Assembly: GCA_013214065.1 (NCBI GenBank)
Contig: JABSPK010000008.1
Location: 62,001 to 126,000 of the forward strand
Source: Flavobacteriaceae bacterium
GTDB taxonomy: Bacteria; Bacteroidota; Bacteroidia; Flavobacteriales; Flavobacteriaceae
Reading direction: 5' to 3'
Length of the DNA: 64,000 nucleotides
Part shown: positions 46,630 to 55,633 of the stretch, one piece after another
Layout of the letters: the number at the start of each line of letters is the position of its first letter
Position numbering within the stretch: the first letter of the stretch is position 1
Made by a program: the position numbers and the translations under genes
The notes under the pieces: generated by a model
The model's input: the letters and a program-made list of their open reading frames with translations, nothing else
Database searches by the model: none
What the model was told of the DNA's origin: nothing

Positions 46630-47706
46630 TTATTGATTGCTAGCACTGTAAGCACGATCGAAACCGATCAGAAGTCCGACTACCGCATTATAGCTTTGAA
46701 TGCCGCGTTCTTGACTGTTCGCTTTTAAAAAGGCATTGAACATGGCCTTGAAAATCGGTTCCGTTGGATTCTCGTAGCTGGCCCAAAACCGGTTGAGTTC
46801 CCGATAATTTTCGCGTACTCCGGGATGGAGCATGCCAAGGATCTCGCGATAGGCCGCTTCGTCCCATTTTCTCAAATCGGTCAAGCAATAGGCCAAGCCG
46901 TGAGATTGGGCTGCATATTGGAAATAAGGGTCCGGATTGGCCGAGGTGACCAAAAGACCGATGAAATTCGTCGAATCTTCAGAAGAATAGCCGAGTTGAT
47001 GCCCGACTTCATGACCGCTGATCGACGGCAGTCGCTGTTTGGGGACCAAGGCATTGACCTGGGCTTCATTCGTAAAGGGGTTCAAATAGCCCCCATAGCC
47101 CATATAGGTCAAGGGTAAGGAAAACAATGATGATTTCAGACTGGTGGTTTCATAGGTCAAAAAAGGGAACACTTTGGCCGCACTGGAAAAACTGGTCGGT
47201 GTCTTTTCGTAAATTTCCTTGACCGTGTAGGGTATCTTGACCGCAGCGGCTGTGTCTTTCGTCAATTGATATTGTAGGCCGTTCGTCTTGCGCACCAGCT
47301 TCATGGTGAAATCAACCAACTCCGCCTTGGTGTATTCGATTTCAAATCCCATCTTTTCGTTGATGGGCAATCGGTAGTAATTCAAACCCCATGACAGATG
47401 AAAAATGAAATAGGCAATGGCAAGCACTACGCCGGCATCCCTCAAAACCGTAAGGGGTTTTTTGAAGAAGTACCTCCAGTATAGATACAGATACCGTAGT
47501 GCCCCGAAACCAAGGGCGGTGTAAAAAAGGTCCCCCATTGAAAACGGGACCCATCCATAGAGTCCACGTAACAATTGGGCAATGTAGGGGTAAAGTCCCT
47601 CGGCATAATATCGCTCAACCCATTCAGGATGTTGCCCCAACCACTTCACCAAAAGAATTTGAGGCAACAATGAAAATGCGATACCGAGCTTTACCCTATT
47701 GTCCAT
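46630..47706 (-). CDS. DUF3810 membrane protein with metallopeptidase motif
   Basis: A 358-residue protein with three N-terminal helices (about 7-27, 55-75, 88-110) and then a soluble domain containing HEVGH within SISGHEVGHQLGYSSE, a gluzincin zinc-binding motif, with an E residue some distance after (NPDPYFQYAAQSHGLAYC). DUF3810 is therefore probably a membrane metalloprotease; no substrate is known. The gene follows a PPIase gene on the same strand with a 57-base gap. It converges on the DUF6503 gene. Confidence 0.88.
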   Translation of the reverse strand: MDNRVKLGIAFSLLPQILLVKWLGQHPEWVERYYAEGLYPYIAQLLRGLYGWVPFSMGDLFYTALGFGALRYLYLYWRYFFKKPLTVLRDAGVVLAIAYFIFHLSWGLNYYRLPINEKMGFEIEYTKAELVDFTMKLVRKTNGLQYQLTKDTAAAVKIPYTVKEIYEKTPTSFSSAAKVFPFLTYETTSLKSSLFSLPLTYMGYGGYLNPFTNEAQVNALVPKQRLPSISGHEVGHQLGYSSEDSTNFIGLLVTSANPDPYFQYAAQSHGLAYCLTDLRKWDEAAYREILGMLHPGVRENYRELNRFWASYENPTEPIFKAMFNAFLKANSQERGIQSYNAVVGLLIGFDRAYSASNQ

Positions 47707-47763
47707 ACGTTAGCGGATGTCGATTGCTAAAGCCGACCCCTCGTGTCTTGCACTACCGACCGA

Positions 47764-48870
47764 TTATTGGATGCCCACGATCTCGAGATCGAAAACCAAT
47801 GTGGAACCTCCTGGGATCGGCCCATAGTCATTGTCGCCGTACCCGAGGTAAGGCGGAATGAACAAACGGACCTTGTCACCCACTTTCATGGTCAAAAGCC
47901 CTTCCCTGAAACCGGCGGCCAATCGGGCATCGGGGCTGTAATCCATTGGTGTTGGGCCGTACTGGCCGGCTTGATCACGACGGGCGTTGTAAATGCCGTA
48001 TTTTTTCGATAATTCAGGATCGCTACTATCGAAAAGGGTGGCATCTTGCATCAAATAGCCCGAATAACTGACCATGACCTTTTGCCCGATTTTCGGTTGT
48101 TCGCCAGATCCTTCGACCAATTTCATGATGCGTAAGCCCGAATTCGTGCTTTCCGCGGTTTCTTCCTGGGCTTTGAATTCAGCGGCCATATCGGCCTTCA
48201 TCTGATTGAAGGCGGCCAATGCTTTCTCGGCCTCTTCAAAATAGGCCGTCATGATTTGGTTCGCATCGAACTTTTTAGCCGTTTTTCCATTTCTGATGAT
48301 CTCGACCTTGTTCATTACCACTGCCTCGTCAGGTTTGTTCTGTGGGTTGACCTTAACGTTACAGATGCTGTCGACCACCTCGATGCCGTGTACTACTTCA
48401 CCGAATACCGTGTGCCTACCGTTCAGCCAAGGGGTTTCTTTATGGGTAATGAAAAATTGACTTCCATTGGAGTCCGGTCCTGGGTTGGCCATCGAAAGGA
48501 TTCCTTTTCTGTCATGAACCAGCGAATCGACGAATTCATCCTTGAATTTGTAACCAGGACCACCTTGCCCAGAAGCCAGGGGGTCTCCTCCTTGGATCAT
48601 AAAATCTTTCATGACCCTATGAAAGGTCAATCCGTCATAGTATTTCTTATCCTTGTACTCTTCGCTCACGAAGGTGCTGTTGCCTTCTGCCAAGGATACG
48701 AAATTGGCCACGGTCAAAGGGGTGGCCTCATGGTATAATTTGACCACGATATCACCTTGGGTCGTTTGTATATCGGCATACATGCCATCACCCAAATCGG
48801 CGTATTTGCTCGATTTGCAATTTGACAAAACCAAGGCAAGGGCACATAGGAAAATCAGGGTTCTTTTCAT
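47764..48870 (-). CDS. Lipoprotein PPIase: cyclophilin fused to FKBP
   Basis: A 368-residue lipoprotein (lipobox LVLSNCK, Cys 18). The cyclophilin domain occupies about residues 30-200, with the catalytic-core pattern LTFHRVMKDFMIQGGDP and NGSQFFITHKETPWLNGRHTVFG. A linker of Glu/Ala-rich helix follows to about 245, then an FKBP domain (QPKIGQKVMVSYSGYLMQ, PPYLGYGDNDYGPIPGGSTLVF). Both are peptidyl-prolyl isomerases, probably folding exported proteins in the periplasm. It is followed by DUF3810 and preceded by gldI, so three PPIase domains are encoded consecutively. Confidence 0.94.
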   Translation of the reverse strand: MKRTLIFLCALALVLSNCKSSKYADLGDGMYADIQTTQGDIVVKLYHEATPLTVANFVSLAEGNSTFVSEEYKDKKYYDGLTFHRVMKDFMIQGGDPLASGQGGPGYKFKDEFVDSLVHDRKGILSMANPGPDSNGSQFFITHKETPWLNGRHTVFGEVVHGIEVVDSICNVKVNPQNKPDEAVVMNKVEIIRNGKTAKKFDANQIMTAYFEEAEKALAAFNQMKADMAAEFKAQEETAESTNSGLRIMKLVEGSGEQPKIGQKVMVSYSGYLMQDATLFDSSDPELSKKYGIYNARRDQAGQYGPTPMDYSPDARLAAGFREGLLTMKVGDKVRLFIPPYLGYGDNDYGPIPGGSTLVFDLEIVGIQ

Positions 48871-48881
48871 TTTATAATGGA

Positions 48882-49430
48882 TTAATTGATACTATCTTTT
48901 TTAGGGATGATACGCGTTAACTTCACCGTAGCGCGTAAGGGGGTGTTCGGACCGATACGATCGGTGTCACCACGATATCCATATCCTTGTGGGGATGGGA
49001 ACAAGAACGTTGCTTCTTCGCCTTCTCGGAGCAAGGGTAGGGCATTGCGCAAGCCCGGGAACAACTTCGATTTTCCGATCGCCGCCTGGACCCTTCCGAT
49101 TTCTTGGAAGGTATACAGCGTATCGTTCGAAAGGGTGCGCAAATTGTAGGTGAGTACGACCTCATCATCGGGTTGTGGTGTGGGCAAACTGCTGTCGCGC
49201 TGTTGTTCATAGCGGTACCAAAAGCCGAAGGGGCTGGCATAGTAAGTGTTCAGGCTATCTTGCCCAATCAGCTTGTGAATGCGTTTTTCTTCGATTTCAA
49301 GCAGTTTCTTACTGCGTGCTACCGATTCCTTGAAAAAGCTCCCCGACTTCACCTGTATGGGTTTTCTCGGTTCGGGACCCTTACATGCCCATATCAACAG
49401 GGCCATGGCTATGATGCTGTAATTTTTCAA
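48882..49430 (-). CDS. gldI: Gliding-associated lipoprotein PPIase GldI
   Basis: The 182-residue product is a lipoprotein (IWACKG lipobox) with an FKBP-type domain (EEATFLFPSPQGYGYRGDTDRIGPNTPL) and the GldI hallmarks FGFWYRYEQQ and KPIQVKSGSFFKESVARSK. GldI is a gliding-motility-associated PPIase lipoprotein; essentiality varies, and it may act on T9SS-type envelope proteins. Start is TTG 49430, overlapping the nrnA stop codon (TTGA), so the two are translationally coupled. It is followed 11 bases later by the cyclophilin-FKBP gene. Confidence 0.93.
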   Translation of the reverse strand: MKNYSIIAMALLIWACKGPEPRKPIQVKSGSFFKESVARSKKLLEIEEKRIHKLIGQDSLNTYYASPFGFWYRYEQQRDSSLPTPQPDDEVVLTYNLRTLSNDTLYTFQEIGRVQAAIGKSKLFPGLRNALPLLREGEEATFLFPSPQGYGYRGDTDRIGPNTPLRATVKLTRIIPKKDSIN

Positions 49431-50443
49431 TAGTCCAGTTCGTTTTTATAGCCGCTTAAAAGCGATTCGAAATTGGCAATAGTTCGTTCCATGCTTTCCG
49501 TACTCCGACCACCGGCGGCGTTCGTATGGCCACCTCCTGAAAAGTGGGTTCTAGCAAATTCGTTTACTGAAAACATGCCTACGGAACGAAAGGAAATCTT
49601 GATTATGCCTTCTTCTTCATTCTCAATGAAAATCACGGCGAAATTGATACCGTCAAGGGTCAGTCCGTAATTCACGAACCCTTCGGTATCCCCTTTGCTG
49701 TATCCAAATTTGTTCAATTCAGCTTGGGTCAACCAAGTGTATGCGGTATGGTAATCCTCCAAAATCACGAGATTTCCCAGGGCGGAGCCCAGCAAATGTA
49801 GTCGCGAAGGCCGGTTGGTGTCATAAACCTGTTGATGGATGGTCATGTTTTGGGCTCCCTTATCGATCAAATCGGCTACGGTTCGGTGAGTTTCACTGGT
49901 AGTGGATGGATATTTGAAAGACCCGGTATCGGTCATGATCCCGGTATAAAGACAGGTTGCGATATCGGCAGAGATGTCGTCGGTACCATCGAGACGGGCG
50001 ATAAAGTTGTAGACCATTTCACAGGTCGAGCTCATCGTTACATCAGAGTAGGTCACCAAGGCATAATCATCGGGCTGTTGGTGATGATCGATCATTATGA
50101 AATCCGCTTCCGTTTGCAGCAAGGTATCTTGCATGGAACCTGCTCGAGAAAGATCGTTGAAGTCCATCGTAAAGACGAGTCCGGCTCCAAGGATCAACTT
50201 TTCAGCCGTATGCTGCTGGCGCTCAAAATTGATGACCTCTTGGCTTCCGGGCATCCATTTCAAAAATTTAGGATAATCGTTCGGAGCAATGACCTGGGCG
50301 TCAAGCCCCATGGTTTTTAGGAACAATTGCAATCCCAATGAAGCCCCGATGGCATCCCCATCCGGGTTTTTATGTGGAACGATCACTATTTTTTGTGGCT
50401 TGGAGAGTAGGGTCCTGACCGTAGCTGCGTCTTCAACGTTCAT
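49427..50443 (-). CDS. nrnA: Bifunctional oligoribonuclease / pAp phosphatase NrnA
   Basis: A DHH-family phosphoesterase of 338 residues that degrades short RNA oligonucleotides and 3'-phosphoadenosine 5'-phosphate. Motifs: PHKNPDGDAIGA near 23-35, DHH at about 119-121 (MIDHHQQPDDY), and the DHHA1 motif GGGHTNAAGGRS near the end. It is divergent from the phoD-like gene. A -7 element lies within six bases of the ATG, so the mRNA may be leaderless. Downstream, the gldI start overlaps its stop. Confidence 0.94.
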   Translation of the reverse strand: MNVEDAATVRTLLSKPQKIVIVPHKNPDGDAIGASLGLQLFLKTMGLDAQVIAPNDYPKFLKWMPGSQEVINFERQQHTAEKLILGAGLVFTMDFNDLSRAGSMQDTLLQTEADFIMIDHHQQPDDYALVTYSDVTMSSTCEMVYNFIARLDGTDDISADIATCLYTGIMTDTGSFKYPSTTSETHRTVADLIDKGAQNMTIHQQVYDTNRPSRLHLLGSALGNLVILEDYHTAYTWLTQAELNKFGYSKGDTEGFVNYGLTLDGINFAVIFIENEEEGIIKISFRSVGMFSVNEFARTHFSGGGHTNAAGGRSTESMERTIANFESLLSGYKNELDY

Positions 50444-50448
50444 GCGCT

Positions 50449-50456
50449 CAAAGATA
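50449..50456 (-). promoter_or_regulatory. Bacteroidota -7 element abutting the nrnA start
   Basis: TATCTTTG on the minus strand matches TAnnTTTG. It ends five bases before the ATG at 50443, implying a leaderless or nearly leaderless transcript. No TTG is at the expected -33 distance. Confidence 0.45.
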
Positions 50457-50521
50457 CGACAATATAATAGAGACCATTTTTACAAAATGCTAATTTTGTC
50501 AGCGAAACCAAACGCTATACC

Positions 50522-51547
50522 ATGAGAAAACCCATAGGACTATTTTCGATCGCGATCCTGATCTGTGCTTGCCGCCCAACGCTTGCACCCCAGACTAAAG
50601 CTGCTGTGGGCACGGACTTCACCATAGCTTTCGGCTCCTGTAACAAGCATGATGCGCCCAATGTCTTTTGGGACGATATCCTTGCTGCCGATCCCGATGT
50701 TTTTATATGGGGAGGTGATAATGTCTATGCCGATACCGATGACATGGCCCTACTACGTGAAACCTATGCTTTGCAAAAGCGGGTTCCAGGTTATGCTACG
50801 CTGATCGAGAGCATACCCGTGACCGGTACTTGGGATGATCATGATTATGGGTTGAACGACGGTGGCACTGAGTTTGTCGCCAAACAAGGAAGCCAACGTG
50901 AATTTTTGGATTTTATGGGTGTCGGTGACGACGATCCAAGAAGGCAACGCGACGGGGTCTATGCCACCATGATACTCCGTAAAGAAGGGGCAAGTGTGAA
51001 AATCATTAATCTGGATACCCGGTTTTTCAGAACCCCGCTCACGACCGATGAGCGCCCGAATAGGAGGTACCGACCCAATACCTACGGTTCAGGTACGATT
51101 TTGGGCGAAGCCCAATGGCAATGGTTGGCCGATGAACTGCATGGATCGGAAGCCGACTTCAATTTGATCGTAAGCAGTGTGCAGTTCCTTTCGAACGAAC
51201 ACGGTTTTGAAAAGTGGGCCAATCATCCGCATGAAGTCGATCGGTTGATCGAAATGATCAAGACTTCCAAAGCCAAAGGGGTGATTGTATTATCTGGCGA
51301 TCGCCATATTTCCGAATTCTCTTCAAAGGATATCGGTCTTACGTATCCCCTGATCGACTTTACAAGTAGCGGATTGACCCATGCGTATCGGGGTTTCACC
51401 AGTGAGCCGAACCCCTACCGGGTCGGGTCGGTGGTATCGGTACCTAGTTTCGGGTTGATCGAACTGAAAACCTCCGAGCGAACGGCCCAGTTCAAAATCA
51501 TGGGTGATGGGGGTAAGGTCATACAGCAAATAAAACAAGCATATTGA
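50522..51547 (+). CDS. PhoD-like phosphatase lipoprotein
   Basis: The 341-residue product is a lipoprotein (LICACR lipobox, Cys 17) with an alkaline-phosphatase-D-type metallophosphatase fold: [37 protein letters not shown] and [11 protein letters not shown] are the metal-binding segments. PhoD proteins are Ca/Fe-dependent phosphodiesterases or phosphatases secreted to release phosphate. TAATTTTG (50491-50498) upstream is a plausible -7 element. It is divergent from nrnA; ndk follows 50 bases downstream with its own promoter. Confidence 0.92.
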   Translation: MRKPIGLFSIAILICACRPTLAPQTKAAVGTDFTIAFGSCNKHDAPNVFWDDILAADPDVFIWGGDNVYADTDDMALLRETYALQKRVPGYATLIESIPVTGTWDDHDYGLNDGGTEFVAKQGSQREFLDFMGVGDDDPRRQRDGVYATMILRKEGASVKIINLDTRFFRTPLTTDERPNRRYRPNTYGSGTILGEAQWQWLADELHGSEADFNLIVSSVQFLSNEHGFEKWANHPHEVDRLIEMIKTSKAKGVIVLSGDRHISEFSSKDIGLTYPLIDFTSSGLTHAYRGFTSEPNPYRVGSVVSVPSFGLIELKTSERTAQFKIMGDGGKVIQQIKQAY

Positions 51548-51550
51548 ATG

Positions 51551-51580
51551 TTGTCCGTTGTCGGAAAAGAACTATTTTTG
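51551..51580 (+). promoter_or_regulatory. Near-consensus Bacteroidota promoter for ndk
   Basis: TTG at 51551-51553 and TATTTTTG at 51573-51580 are separated by exactly 19 bases. It starts inside the last few bases of the gap after phoD-like and leaves a leader of about 12 bases before ATG 51598. Confidence 0.72.
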
Positions 51581-51597
51581 CGCAAAATTTAATAGCG

Positions 51598-52017
51598 ATG
51601 ACAGGAAATCGAACGTTCACAATGATCAAACCCGATGCCGTAGAAAACGGTCACATCGGTGCCATCCTTGAGAAAATCAGTGCTGCGGGATTTAAAATCG
51701 CAGCCATGAAATATACCCAACTTAGTGTGCGTGACGCGCAAGAATTCTATGCAATCCACAGCGAGCGTCCGTTCTTTGGTGAATTGGTCGAATTCATGAC
51801 CCGTGGACCTATTGTGGCCGCTGTGTTGGAAAAAGACAATGCCGTTGAGGATTTCAGGGCCTTGATCGGGGCTACCAACCCGGAAGAAGCCGCTGAAGGT
51901 ACCATCAGAAAACTGTTTGCGGCAAGTGTCGCCGAAAATGCGGTTCACGGTTCCGATAGTGATGAGAACGCTTCCATTGAATCGGCGTTCCACTTTTCAG
52001 GAAGGGAGATTTTTTAA
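51598..52017 (+). CDS. ndk: Nucleoside-diphosphate kinase
   Basis: Ndk equalises nucleoside triphosphate pools by a phospho-histidine intermediate. The 139-residue product from ATG 51598 starts [21 protein letters not shown]. The active-site His is in [12 protein letters not shown] (His 117), and the Kpn loop region [15 protein letters not shown] is normal. A frame extension to 51544 is possible but the family start and the promoter at 51551-51580 exclude it. It ends at a strong terminator (52041-52068). Confidence 0.97.
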   Translation: MTGNRTFTMIKPDAVENGHIGAILEKISAAGFKIAAMKYTQLSVRDAQEFYAIHSERPFFGELVEFMTRGPIVAAVLEKDNAVEDFRALIGATNPEEAAEGTIRKLFAASVAENAVHGSDSDENASIESAFHFSGREIF

Positions 52018-52040
52018 AGAACCCCCACAAACGAATTCTA

Positions 52041-52068
52041 AAGCCATCCAGACCCGGATGGCTTTTTT
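52041..52068. terminator. Rho-independent terminator after ndk
   Basis: A perfect nine-base stem (AAGCCATCC / GGATGGCTT) with a six-base loop followed by a T run on the plus strand. It ends ndk. Its 3' end touches the stop codon of the converging DUF721 gene; an A-rich stretch on the other side is weak for the minus direction. Confidence 0.88.
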
Positions 52069-52363
52069 ATTTCAAAACCAAGCGTTGTACCAACTCCTTG
52101 CCCAATTCTTCATTGAGCATCGCCACGACCTTGCTTTTACCCATGCTGAGTTCTTGGCGCAACACCGATGAGGATAAGGAAACATACAGCGTTCCGTTCT
52201 TCAAACTGACTTGTGTGGTGTAGTTGTTCACCCCATTGCCCATTAACTTCGCCCAAGCATCGCGCACATTGACTTTATCGATACCCGATTGCAACCGATT
52301 CTCTTTAATGAAGGCACGTAAGGCTTCGCTCAAGGGAATATGTTCGTTTTGTCTTTTGGCCAT
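52067..52363 (-). CDS. DUF721 (DciA-like) protein
   Basis: A 98-residue protein with the DUF721 pattern: a helical start (PLSEALRAFIKENRLQSGIDKVNVRDAWAKLMG) and a beta-strand part (QVSLKNGTLYVSLSSSVLRQELSMGKSKVVAML). DciA, the founding DUF721 member, loads replicative helicase in many bacteria lacking DnaC, so a replication role is plausible here. This is inference from family. The ATG overlaps the stop of the upstream lipoprotein gene by one base (TAATG), and recF is two genes upstream on the same strand. Confidence 0.87.
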   Translation of the reverse strand: MAKRQNEHIPLSEALRAFIKENRLQSGIDKVNVRDAWAKLMGNGVNNYTTQVSLKNGTLYVSLSSSVLRQELSMGKSKVVAMLNEELGKELVQRLVLK

Positions 52364-52782
52364 TACTCTTCGATGCGTATGGGTTCATACCTTCGGTAGG
52401 TATACCGTACCCCTTCGGTGTTGATGATGGTAAAAGAGCCTTCATCGATTGCTACCAATCGCTCTTCCCAGGGTTCCAAGGCTTCATGGTATTGGATCAG
52501 AAAGCCGTTTTCGAAGGCACTCATGGTAAAAGGCTCCGCGTCGTTGGAAGCGTCGAAACTTCCATCGAATTTCGGGTGTACTTTTTTTCGGAAGCCCTGC
52601 ATTCCCTCCAATTGGAAATAGTCGACGGTGGGGTTCATTCCATAACGCTTGGTTCCTCCATCCGGGAATTCGACTTCGGTAATCTCCCAATAACCGTTGA
52701 GATGGGTCAAGGCCTCTTTATCGACCGGACCGCCGCAGGCCAGATATCCGAAAAACAACAGGATAACGCACTTTCTCCTCAT
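52363..52782 (-). CDS. Small lipoprotein with lipocalin-like fold
   Basis: The 139-residue product from ATG 52782 (MRRKCVILLFFGYLACGGPVD) has a lipobox (YLAC, Cys 16). The mature part begins LTHLNGYWEITEVEFPDGG, a WxI/GxW-type opening of lipocalin-like domains, and is rich in beta strands. The frame extends to 52884, overlapping recF, but the signal peptide supports 52782. It is a downstream partner of recF and overlaps DUF721 by one base, so the three are co-transcribed. Function unknown. Confidence 0.78.
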   Translation of the reverse strand: MRRKCVILLFFGYLACGGPVDKEALTHLNGYWEITEVEFPDGGTKRYGMNPTVDYFQLEGMQGFRKKVHPKFDGSFDASNDAEPFTMSAFENGFLIQYHEALEPWEERLVAIDEGSFTIINTEGVRYTYRRYEPIRIEE

Positions 52783-52783
52783 A

Positions 52784-53863
52784 CTACAAGGTAAATATTT
52801 TATAACTGTGGTCAACTTGTTTGACCACATTTTCGGTACGTTGCCTATGGGTGTCACTGATGAACAACTGTCCAAAAGTATCATTATTTACCAACGAAAC
52901 GATTTGGGTCACCCGGTCTTCGTCAAGTTTATCGAAGATATCGTCTAGCAACAAGATCGGGGTGGTCTTTGCCTGTTCTTTTATGAAATGGAACTGTGCC
53001 AGTTTCAAGGCGATAAGAAAGGATTTTTGTTGTCCTTGGCTTCCGAATCGTTTGATCGGGTGCCCTGCGATCGTAAATCCAAGGTCGTCTTTGTGGATGC
53101 CCACTGAAGTGTACTGTAAGGCCCGATCTTTGTCGAGTGCCCGTTCCAACAGTTTGGCCAAGCTGTCGTTTTCGAGCTGACTGATGTACTGCAGGTCGAT
53201 GCCCTCATCGGCCGTGCTAATGCTTTCATACTGTTCTTTGAATATCGGAATGAAGGTGGCGATAAACGCTTTTCTTTTGTCATGGATGCTGTTCCCCAAA
53301 GCATCGAGTTGTTCGTTGTAGATGGCAAGGGCATCGGCATCAAACGTTTGGTTCGCACTGAAGTATTTCAACAGTGAATTGCGTTGGGCCAGAACCTTGT
53401 TGTACGAAATCAAGTGTTGTAGATACCCCTTATCGGATTGCGAAATGACGCCATCGATGAACTTCCTGCGGGTCTCGCTGCCTTCGATGATCAAATCACG
53501 GTCGGCAGGTGAGATGATGACCAAAGGCAAGAGGCCGATGTGTTCTGAGAATTTTCCATACGCCTTACCGTTGCGCTTGATGACCTTTTTCATCCCTTTC
53601 TTAAAACTGCAGACCACTTTCTCTTGTTGGTCTTGTTTTTCAAATTGACCTTCGATCATAAAAAATTCACTGCCATGCCGCACGTTTTGGGTGGCAACGG
53701 GGTTGAAGTACCCTTTTCCGTAACAGAGGTGGTAAATGGCGTCGAGAACATTGGTTTTGCCTACGCCGTTCGCACCGACCAAACAGTTGATCGTCGGGTC
53801 AAAATCAAAGCTTTCCGATTCGAAATTTTTGTAATTGACTAATGATAAGTGTCTTAACAGCAT
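52784..53863 (-). CDS. recF: DNA replication and repair protein RecF
   Basis: RecF is an SMC-like ATPase that directs RecA loading at gaps. The 359-residue protein has Walker A GANGVGKT near 30-37, signature SQGQQKSF, and Walker [16 protein letters not shown], the pattern of RecF. The upstream -7 element (53918-53925) gives a leader of about 50 bases. The next gene, a small lipoprotein, begins one base after the stop codon, and DUF721 follows. It is divergent from a TPR-protein gene. Confidence 0.95.
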   Translation of the reverse strand: MLLRHLSLVNYKNFESESFDFDPTINCLVGANGVGKTNVLDAIYHLCYGKGYFNPVATQNVRHGSEFFMIEGQFEKQDQQEKVVCSFKKGMKKVIKRNGKAYGKFSEHIGLLPLVIISPADRDLIIEGSETRRKFIDGVISQSDKGYLQHLISYNKVLAQRNSLLKYFSANQTFDADALAIYNEQLDALGNSIHDKRKAFIATFIPIFKEQYESISTADEGIDLQYISQLENDSLAKLLERALDKDRALQYTSVGIHKDDLGFTIAGHPIKRFGSQGQQKSFLIALKLAQFHFIKEQAKTTPILLLDDIFDKLDEDRVTQIVSLVNNDTFGQLFISDTHRQRTENVVKQVDHSYKIFTL

Positions 53864-53917
53864 AAATTAAATGAAGGCCATCATGGCATGATGCAAATGC
53901 GAAGTCGCCAAAGAATC

Positions 53918-53925
53918 CAAAAATA
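53918..53925 (-). promoter_or_regulatory. Bacteroidota -7 element for recF
   Basis: TATTTTTG on the minus strand matches TAnnTTTG; no clear -33 element at the usual distance. Together with the plus-strand element at 53961-53968 it forms a divergent promoter region. Confidence 0.45.
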
Positions 53926-53960
53926 ACGAATAATTTGCCTTCCGTTTTTGATAAAACCTT

Positions 53961-53968
53961 TATTTTTG
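53961..53968 (+). promoter_or_regulatory. Bacteroidota -7 element for the TPR/ribH operon
   Basis: TATTTTTG matches TAnnTTTG, with TTG at 53935-53937 at a 23-base spacing. Leader to ATG 53989 would be about 15 bases. Confidence 0.5.
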
Positions 53969-53988
53969 CGCGATTAATAAAATGACGG

Positions 53989-54750
53989 ATGGCAACATAT
54001 AAAAAGCGGGGATATAAACCTAAAAACAAGGCGGAAGAGGCTCAGATCGAAGAGATGAACAGTACGACGGCCGAAGTTTTCAGCACCTTGGACGAAAGTG
54101 CTTCGAAGACGGAAGCTTGGGTCTCCAAAAACCAAAACTACATTTTAGGAACCATTATGGTCGTCGCCTTGGGTATCTTGGGTTACCTGGCCTACATCCA
54201 ATTCATCCAGAAACCCAAAGAAGCCAGTGCTGCCAACGAGCTGTACTATCCGCAGCAATATTTCGATCAGGCCATGGCCGACGAAAGTGCACGTGACTCC
54301 CTGTTGAACCTTGCCTTGAACGGTGCTGAAGGTAAATATGGTTTCCTTGACATCATCGATGAGTACAAAGGGACGAAAGCTGCGAATCTGGCCAGCTATT
54401 CGGCCGGTATGGCCTATTTGAACAACCAAAACTATCAAGAAGCCATTACCTATCTTGAGCAGTTCAGCTCAGACGACGAAGTTTTGGGTGCCTTGGCCAA
54501 AGGAGGTATCGGTGATGCGTTTTCACAGCTCGATCAAGCGGAGGATGCCTTGGATTATTACGAGCAAGCCATCGCCCATAGCGATAATGAATACACTACC
54601 CCGAAGTTTCTGTACAAGGCGGGTATCCTGTCTTTGGAACTCGGCTACCCTGATAAGGCACTCAGCTATTTCGAACGCATCAAAGAAGCGTATTCGAAGT
54701 CAAGCCAAGCAAGCAACATCGACGTATTGATCGGTTCGGCAAAACAATAG
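53989..54750 (+). CDS. Membrane-anchored TPR protein (YfgM-like)
   Basis: A 253-residue protein with a basic N-terminus, one membrane helix (about 49-73, NYILGTIMVVALGILGYLAY), then TPR units (ASYSAGMAYLNNQNYQEAITYL, AKGGIGDAFSQLDQAEDALDYY). The arrangement resembles YfgM, a Sec-associated periplasmic chaperone, but the similarity is architectural only. It is the first gene of a run with ribH, a small membrane protein, mutL, two rhomboids and a nuclease-like gene, divergent from recF. Confidence 0.85.
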   Translation: MATYKKRGYKPKNKAEEAQIEEMNSTTAEVFSTLDESASKTEAWVSKNQNYILGTIMVVALGILGYLAYIQFIQKPKEASAANELYYPQQYFDQAMADESARDSLLNLALNGAEGKYGFLDIIDEYKGTKAANLASYSAGMAYLNNQNYQEAITYLEQFSSDDEVLGALAKGGIGDAFSQLDQAEDALDYYEQAIAHSDNEYTTPKFLYKAGILSLELGYPDKALSYFERIKEAYSKSSQASNIDVLIGSAKQ

Positions 54751-54754
54751 GCTT

Positions 54755-55240
54755 ATGGCCACCACCAATAAAGACCTTTCGGCCTATGATCGATCCAAGG
54801 TGCCGGATGCCGGACCCTTGCGATTCGGATTGGTCGTTTCGGAATGGAATGCCGAAATAACGGAAGCCCTCTACCAAGGCGCCTATGATGCCCTAATCGA
54901 CTGTGGGGCCTCGGCTGAAAATATCATCCGTTGGAACGTGCCCGGAAGTTTCGAACTTACCTTTGGTTGCAAAAAGCTGTTGACCACGAAGAAGGTCGAT
55001 GCGGTCATTGCCATCGGAAATGTGATCCGTGGGGAAACCAGCCATTTTGACTTCGTATGTTCAGCAACTGCATTGGGGATCAAAGACCTGAATGTAGCCT
55101 ATGATGTGCCGGTCATTTTTTGTGTTTTGACCGATGATACCATCGCACAGTCAAGGGCCCGAAGTGGTGGGGAGCATGGCAACAAAGGGGTCGAAGCGGC
55201 GATAGCTGCAATCCAAATGGCCGTTTTAGGCCGGGATTAA
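54755..55240 (+). CDS. ribH: 6,7-dimethyl-8-ribityllumazine synthase
   Basis: RibH condenses the pyrimidine intermediate with 3,4-dihydroxybutanone phosphate to give lumazine, the riboflavin precursor. The 161-residue length is standard. The catalytic His is in RGETSHFDFV (about 97), and the substrate loops VPGSFELTF and AIGNVIRG are intact. It follows the TPR gene by four bases. No other rib gene is in the window and no FMN riboswitch was seen upstream. Confidence 0.96.
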   Translation: MATTNKDLSAYDRSKVPDAGPLRFGLVVSEWNAEITEALYQGAYDALIDCGASAENIIRWNVPGSFELTFGCKKLLTTKKVDAVIAIGNVIRGETSHFDFVCSATALGIKDLNVAYDVPVIFCVLTDDTIAQSRARSGGEHGNKGVEAAIAAIQMAVLGRD

Positions 55241-55320
55241 GGACATCCCTTTCCATTTCACCGGCTTGCTTTGTTAACATTTTTTGGCTTGGCGAATGGC
55301 ACTTCTGCTCGCATTTTAAG

Positions 55321-55328
55321 TACCTTTG
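55321..55328 (+). promoter_or_regulatory. Bacteroidota -7 element before the 94-residue membrane protein
   Basis: TACCTTTG matches TAnnTTTG 20 bases before ATG 55349. The spacing to any TTG is longer than usual. It may be an internal promoter for the mutL-rhomboid genes. Confidence 0.4.
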
Positions 55329-55348
55329 ATACCCTACGGTAGGATGTA

Positions 55349-55633
55349 ATGCGGAATTTTTTAAAGCTTAAGAGAAACAGAACGTTCGAGTACAAGCCCA
55401 GATACTACAAGGGGCAAGGCAATCCGTATAAAATCGAACATAAACTGGATCAGTTTCGAACTACGGCGCACACCCAACGCGGCTTAAAAAACAAGGTCAC
55501 TTCGGCATTCGATGATTTGAAGACCGAAGGCGATGCGAACATGCGTATTCGCTTCTTCATCATTTTGGCCATATTGGTACTGGTGTTCCTGTATATCATC
55601 GATTTCGATCTCTCGATATTCTTTCGACGGTAA
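55349..55633 (+). CDS. Small membrane protein (often mislabelled riboflavin synthase beta)
   Basis: A 94-residue protein: a basic, Tyr-rich N-terminal half (KRNRTFEYKPRYYKGQGNPY) and a C-terminal hydrophobic helix (about 68-86, RFFIILAILVLVFLYIIDF). It has no resemblance to a riboflavin enzyme; the name used in databases comes from its position next to ribH. It lies 108 bases after ribH with a promoter candidate between them, and its stop codon is immediately followed by the mutL ATG. Function unknown. Confidence 0.83.
   Translation: MRNFLKLKRNRTFEYKPRYYKGQGNPYKIEHKLDQFRTTAHTQRGLKNKVTSAFDDLKTEGDANMRIRFFIILAILVLVFLYIIDFDLSIFFRR

Noticed and set aside
55349-55633. Riboflavin synthase beta subunit label
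   Set aside because: The protein is a basic single-helix membrane protein without any lumazine or riboflavin synthase motif; ribH itself is the preceding gene.
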